The position numbers and the translations under genes are program-made. Shown piece after piece: positions 62,461 through 64,000 of a stretch of 64,000 nt of DNA. The DNA is from Tanypteryx hageni (taxonomy: Eukaryota; Arthropoda; Insecta; Odonata; Petaluridae), in contig CM054116.1 in NCBI GenBank assembly GCA_028673005.1, positions 145,511,173 to 145,575,172 on the forward strand, read 5' to 3'. How positions within the stretch are numbered: the stretch's first letter is position 1; each line of letters opens with the position of its first letter. The notes under the pieces are model-generated. The model had not been told where the DNA came from. It did no database searches and saw only the letters and a program-made list of their open reading frames with translations.

Positions 62461-64000
62461 GGTGTTTGAGCATTCTAGGGCTTTTTTAGGTTAGATTTAA
62501 GCAATTGCAATTTTTTAGCAAGCGTTGAGATGCACGCCAATAGTAGATCAGATGGTAGGTTAGGATGTAGGCAGCTTACCGGTACGGGATTAATTGAGAG
62601 CACAATAGGGGAAAATGTAAGAAATCCGTGCGGTAACAGAATTATCGAAGGCATGGGGATAAACGATTTTCCATGCAACAATTCCGTAGATAATGCGTGC
62701 GACCTTAATAGCGCTATAAACCCGACGTTAAGTAACAGTAGAATACATTCCAAGCGTAGAAATAGTCGACATAGTAGGAAGGATAAGGAGGCAGTAAATA
62801 ATAATAATTATAATCTTAATAGTAATAACAGTAATTATAGCTCAGTAGAGCGCGAGGAATCGTTACGTAGTCATAGCGAGAAATTAAAAATCATTACGGT
62901 TAATTGTCGCAGCATTCGCAGGAAGGAGGCCGAATTTGAACATCTTATTCGTAGTCTGCGTGCTGATGTAGTTATAGGCACTGAAAGTTGGCTTACGGCA
63001 GACATAGTCAGTCAGGAGATCTTTCCTCCTGACTCTAGCGTCTTCAGAAAAGATCGATGTATCCGGTCGGGAGGTGGAGTCTTTATAGCAGTTAGCAATA
63101 AATACGAAAGTTACCCAATACAGATTAACGACGACGAAGTCGAAAGTGTTTGGTGTCGTGTGAAAGGAAGCGACTCCAAAACTATAAATATATGCGCTTT
63201 TTATAGACCCCCAAATGCGAGCGTGGAAACTATTCATTCTCTGGAGAAACAAGTGGCGACGCTAAATTCGTCTAATAAAGATAAAGCCATTATAATCGGG
63301 GGCGATTTCAATCTTCCGTCAATTGATTGAAGCCATCATTGCTTTTATCCCGGAGGTAGAGAGCGTGAATCGTGCGAGGCGTTACTAGAAACTTGCGGTA
63401 AGCACTCATTGTATCAATTAGTGAGATTTCCCACGAGATTTAATAATATATTAGATTTACTTGTTACTAATCTTCCTGAGCGTATGAATAGAGTATCTGA
63501 TGCTGAGGGAATAAGCGATCACAAGGCAGTGTACGTGGAATTTCAGTTAATTATTGAGAAACAGGTTAAGGCAAAAAGAAAACTTTATGTATTCGCCAAA
63601 GCCGATTTCACAAGATTTAGGTCTTTTCTGCGAAATAAATATACTAATTTCAGCAATTTAACCGATAGTGCAGACGCGAAGGAATCCTGGTGCATGTTCA
63701 GAGATATGATGCGTGAGTGTACAGATAAATTTATTCCGAGCAAACTGAAGCGTGATAGTGCAGAACCTAGATGGTACAATCAGGAAGTAAGAAGCGCTCT
63801 CCGACGTCAAAGAAAACTCCACTCTCGCGTAAATAACACATCCTCAACAGCTACGGTCGAACAGATTGCAATAATAAGGCAGCAATACAAGGAGGCGCGC
63901 TCCATAGCCAGAGTAGCAATGCGTAATGTGTTTAACAATTATAAAAAGAAGGTTTTACAGGAAAACTTGAAAGAGAACCCAAAAGCATTTTGGTCTTACG
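62461..64000 (+). mobile_element. CR1/L2-like LINE, 5' part, runs off the window
   Basis: The 5' region and most of the endonuclease domain of a CR1-B-like LINE are present, continuing past 64000. The start near 62461 is set where Penelope sequence ends and is approximate. The copy at 14584-15575 is the closest relative in the window over the endonuclease start. Confidence 0.8.
62530..64000 (+). pseudogene. CR1/L2-like endonuclease-RT protein, one visible nonsense codon
   Basis: The frame opens at ATG 62530 with about 115 residues of Asn/Ser-rich N-terminus. The APE endonuclease follows: KLKIITVNCRSIRRKEAEFE, DVVIGTESWL, RSGGGVFIAVSN, NICAFYRPPNAS and IIGGDFNLPSID. There TGG has become TGA at 63328-63330. 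The same frame continues open, through EGISDHKAVYVEFQL (the SDH motif) and KENPKAFWSY, to the window end. The endonuclease nicks target DNA for target-primed reverse transcription, whose RT would lie downstream. Apart from this stop the visible part looks intact. Confidence 0.85.

Overview
This window looks like gene-poor, AT-rich nuclear DNA from an animal with a large, transposon-filled genome. An arthropod is the best guess, because CR1/L2-like, RTE-like and Daphne/Jockey-like LINEs, Penelope-like elements, Tigger/pogo, hAT and piggyBac relics, tRNA-derived SINEs and long (TA)n tracts occur together. The species cannot be named from the sequence. I found no host protein-coding gene, rRNA, tRNA gene or CRISPR array that I can support. 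Nearly every recognisable coding stretch belongs to a mobile element, and most are broken.

Layout. 1-1340: unassigned sequence between low-complexity tracts. 1352-4127: a hAT MITE, a 23-bp perfect hairpin and two tandem Tigger derivatives. 4200-6485: an RTE-like LINE with an unbroken 742-codon ORF (minus strand). 6498-8762: a Penelope-like element with unbroken RT and GIY-YIG domains (minus strand). 8763-9025: the 3' end of a second RTE family. 10605-10998: hAT remnant. 11296-12747: an 81-bp minisatellite with higher-order structure. 13457-15575: Penelope tail and CR1 fragment. 16559-17536: deleted piggyBac with TTAA duplications. 18177-18487: a perfect 117-bp inverted repeat around (TA)n. 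18560-21140 and 41420-45757: two clusters of an AT-rich element family ending in hairpin-CTAG, Helitron-like but unproven. 21842-28045: RTE fragment, several hAT copies, a pogo-type C-terminus and a MITE with 64-bp TIRs. 28560-32880: SINEs, two Daphne/Jockey-like LINE ends, an RTE/CR1 chimera and a piggyBac MITE. 33740-34690: a GC-richer unassigned island. 37303-37663: (TATTA)n. 37844-40914: a whole but dead Tigger element. 51941-60580: a nest of a SINE, an RTE copy split by a CR1, a second CR1, a hAT MITE and a CR1 fragment. 61610-64000: a decayed Penelope element and the 5' part of a CR1-type LINE that runs off the end.

How they relate. The RTE and CR1 copies recur with enough identity to order events. 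CR1-A inserted into the RTE copy at 52130-57529. CR1-B lies tail to tail with that RTE copy. A short piece across the RTE/CR1-B junction reappears at 31563-32332 and shares the same premature stop. RTE 3' ends from two families keep a stem-loop with a UNCG-type loop just before the ATG-repeat tail. Penelope tails carry hammerhead-like motifs and sit repeatedly beside (TA)n tracts.
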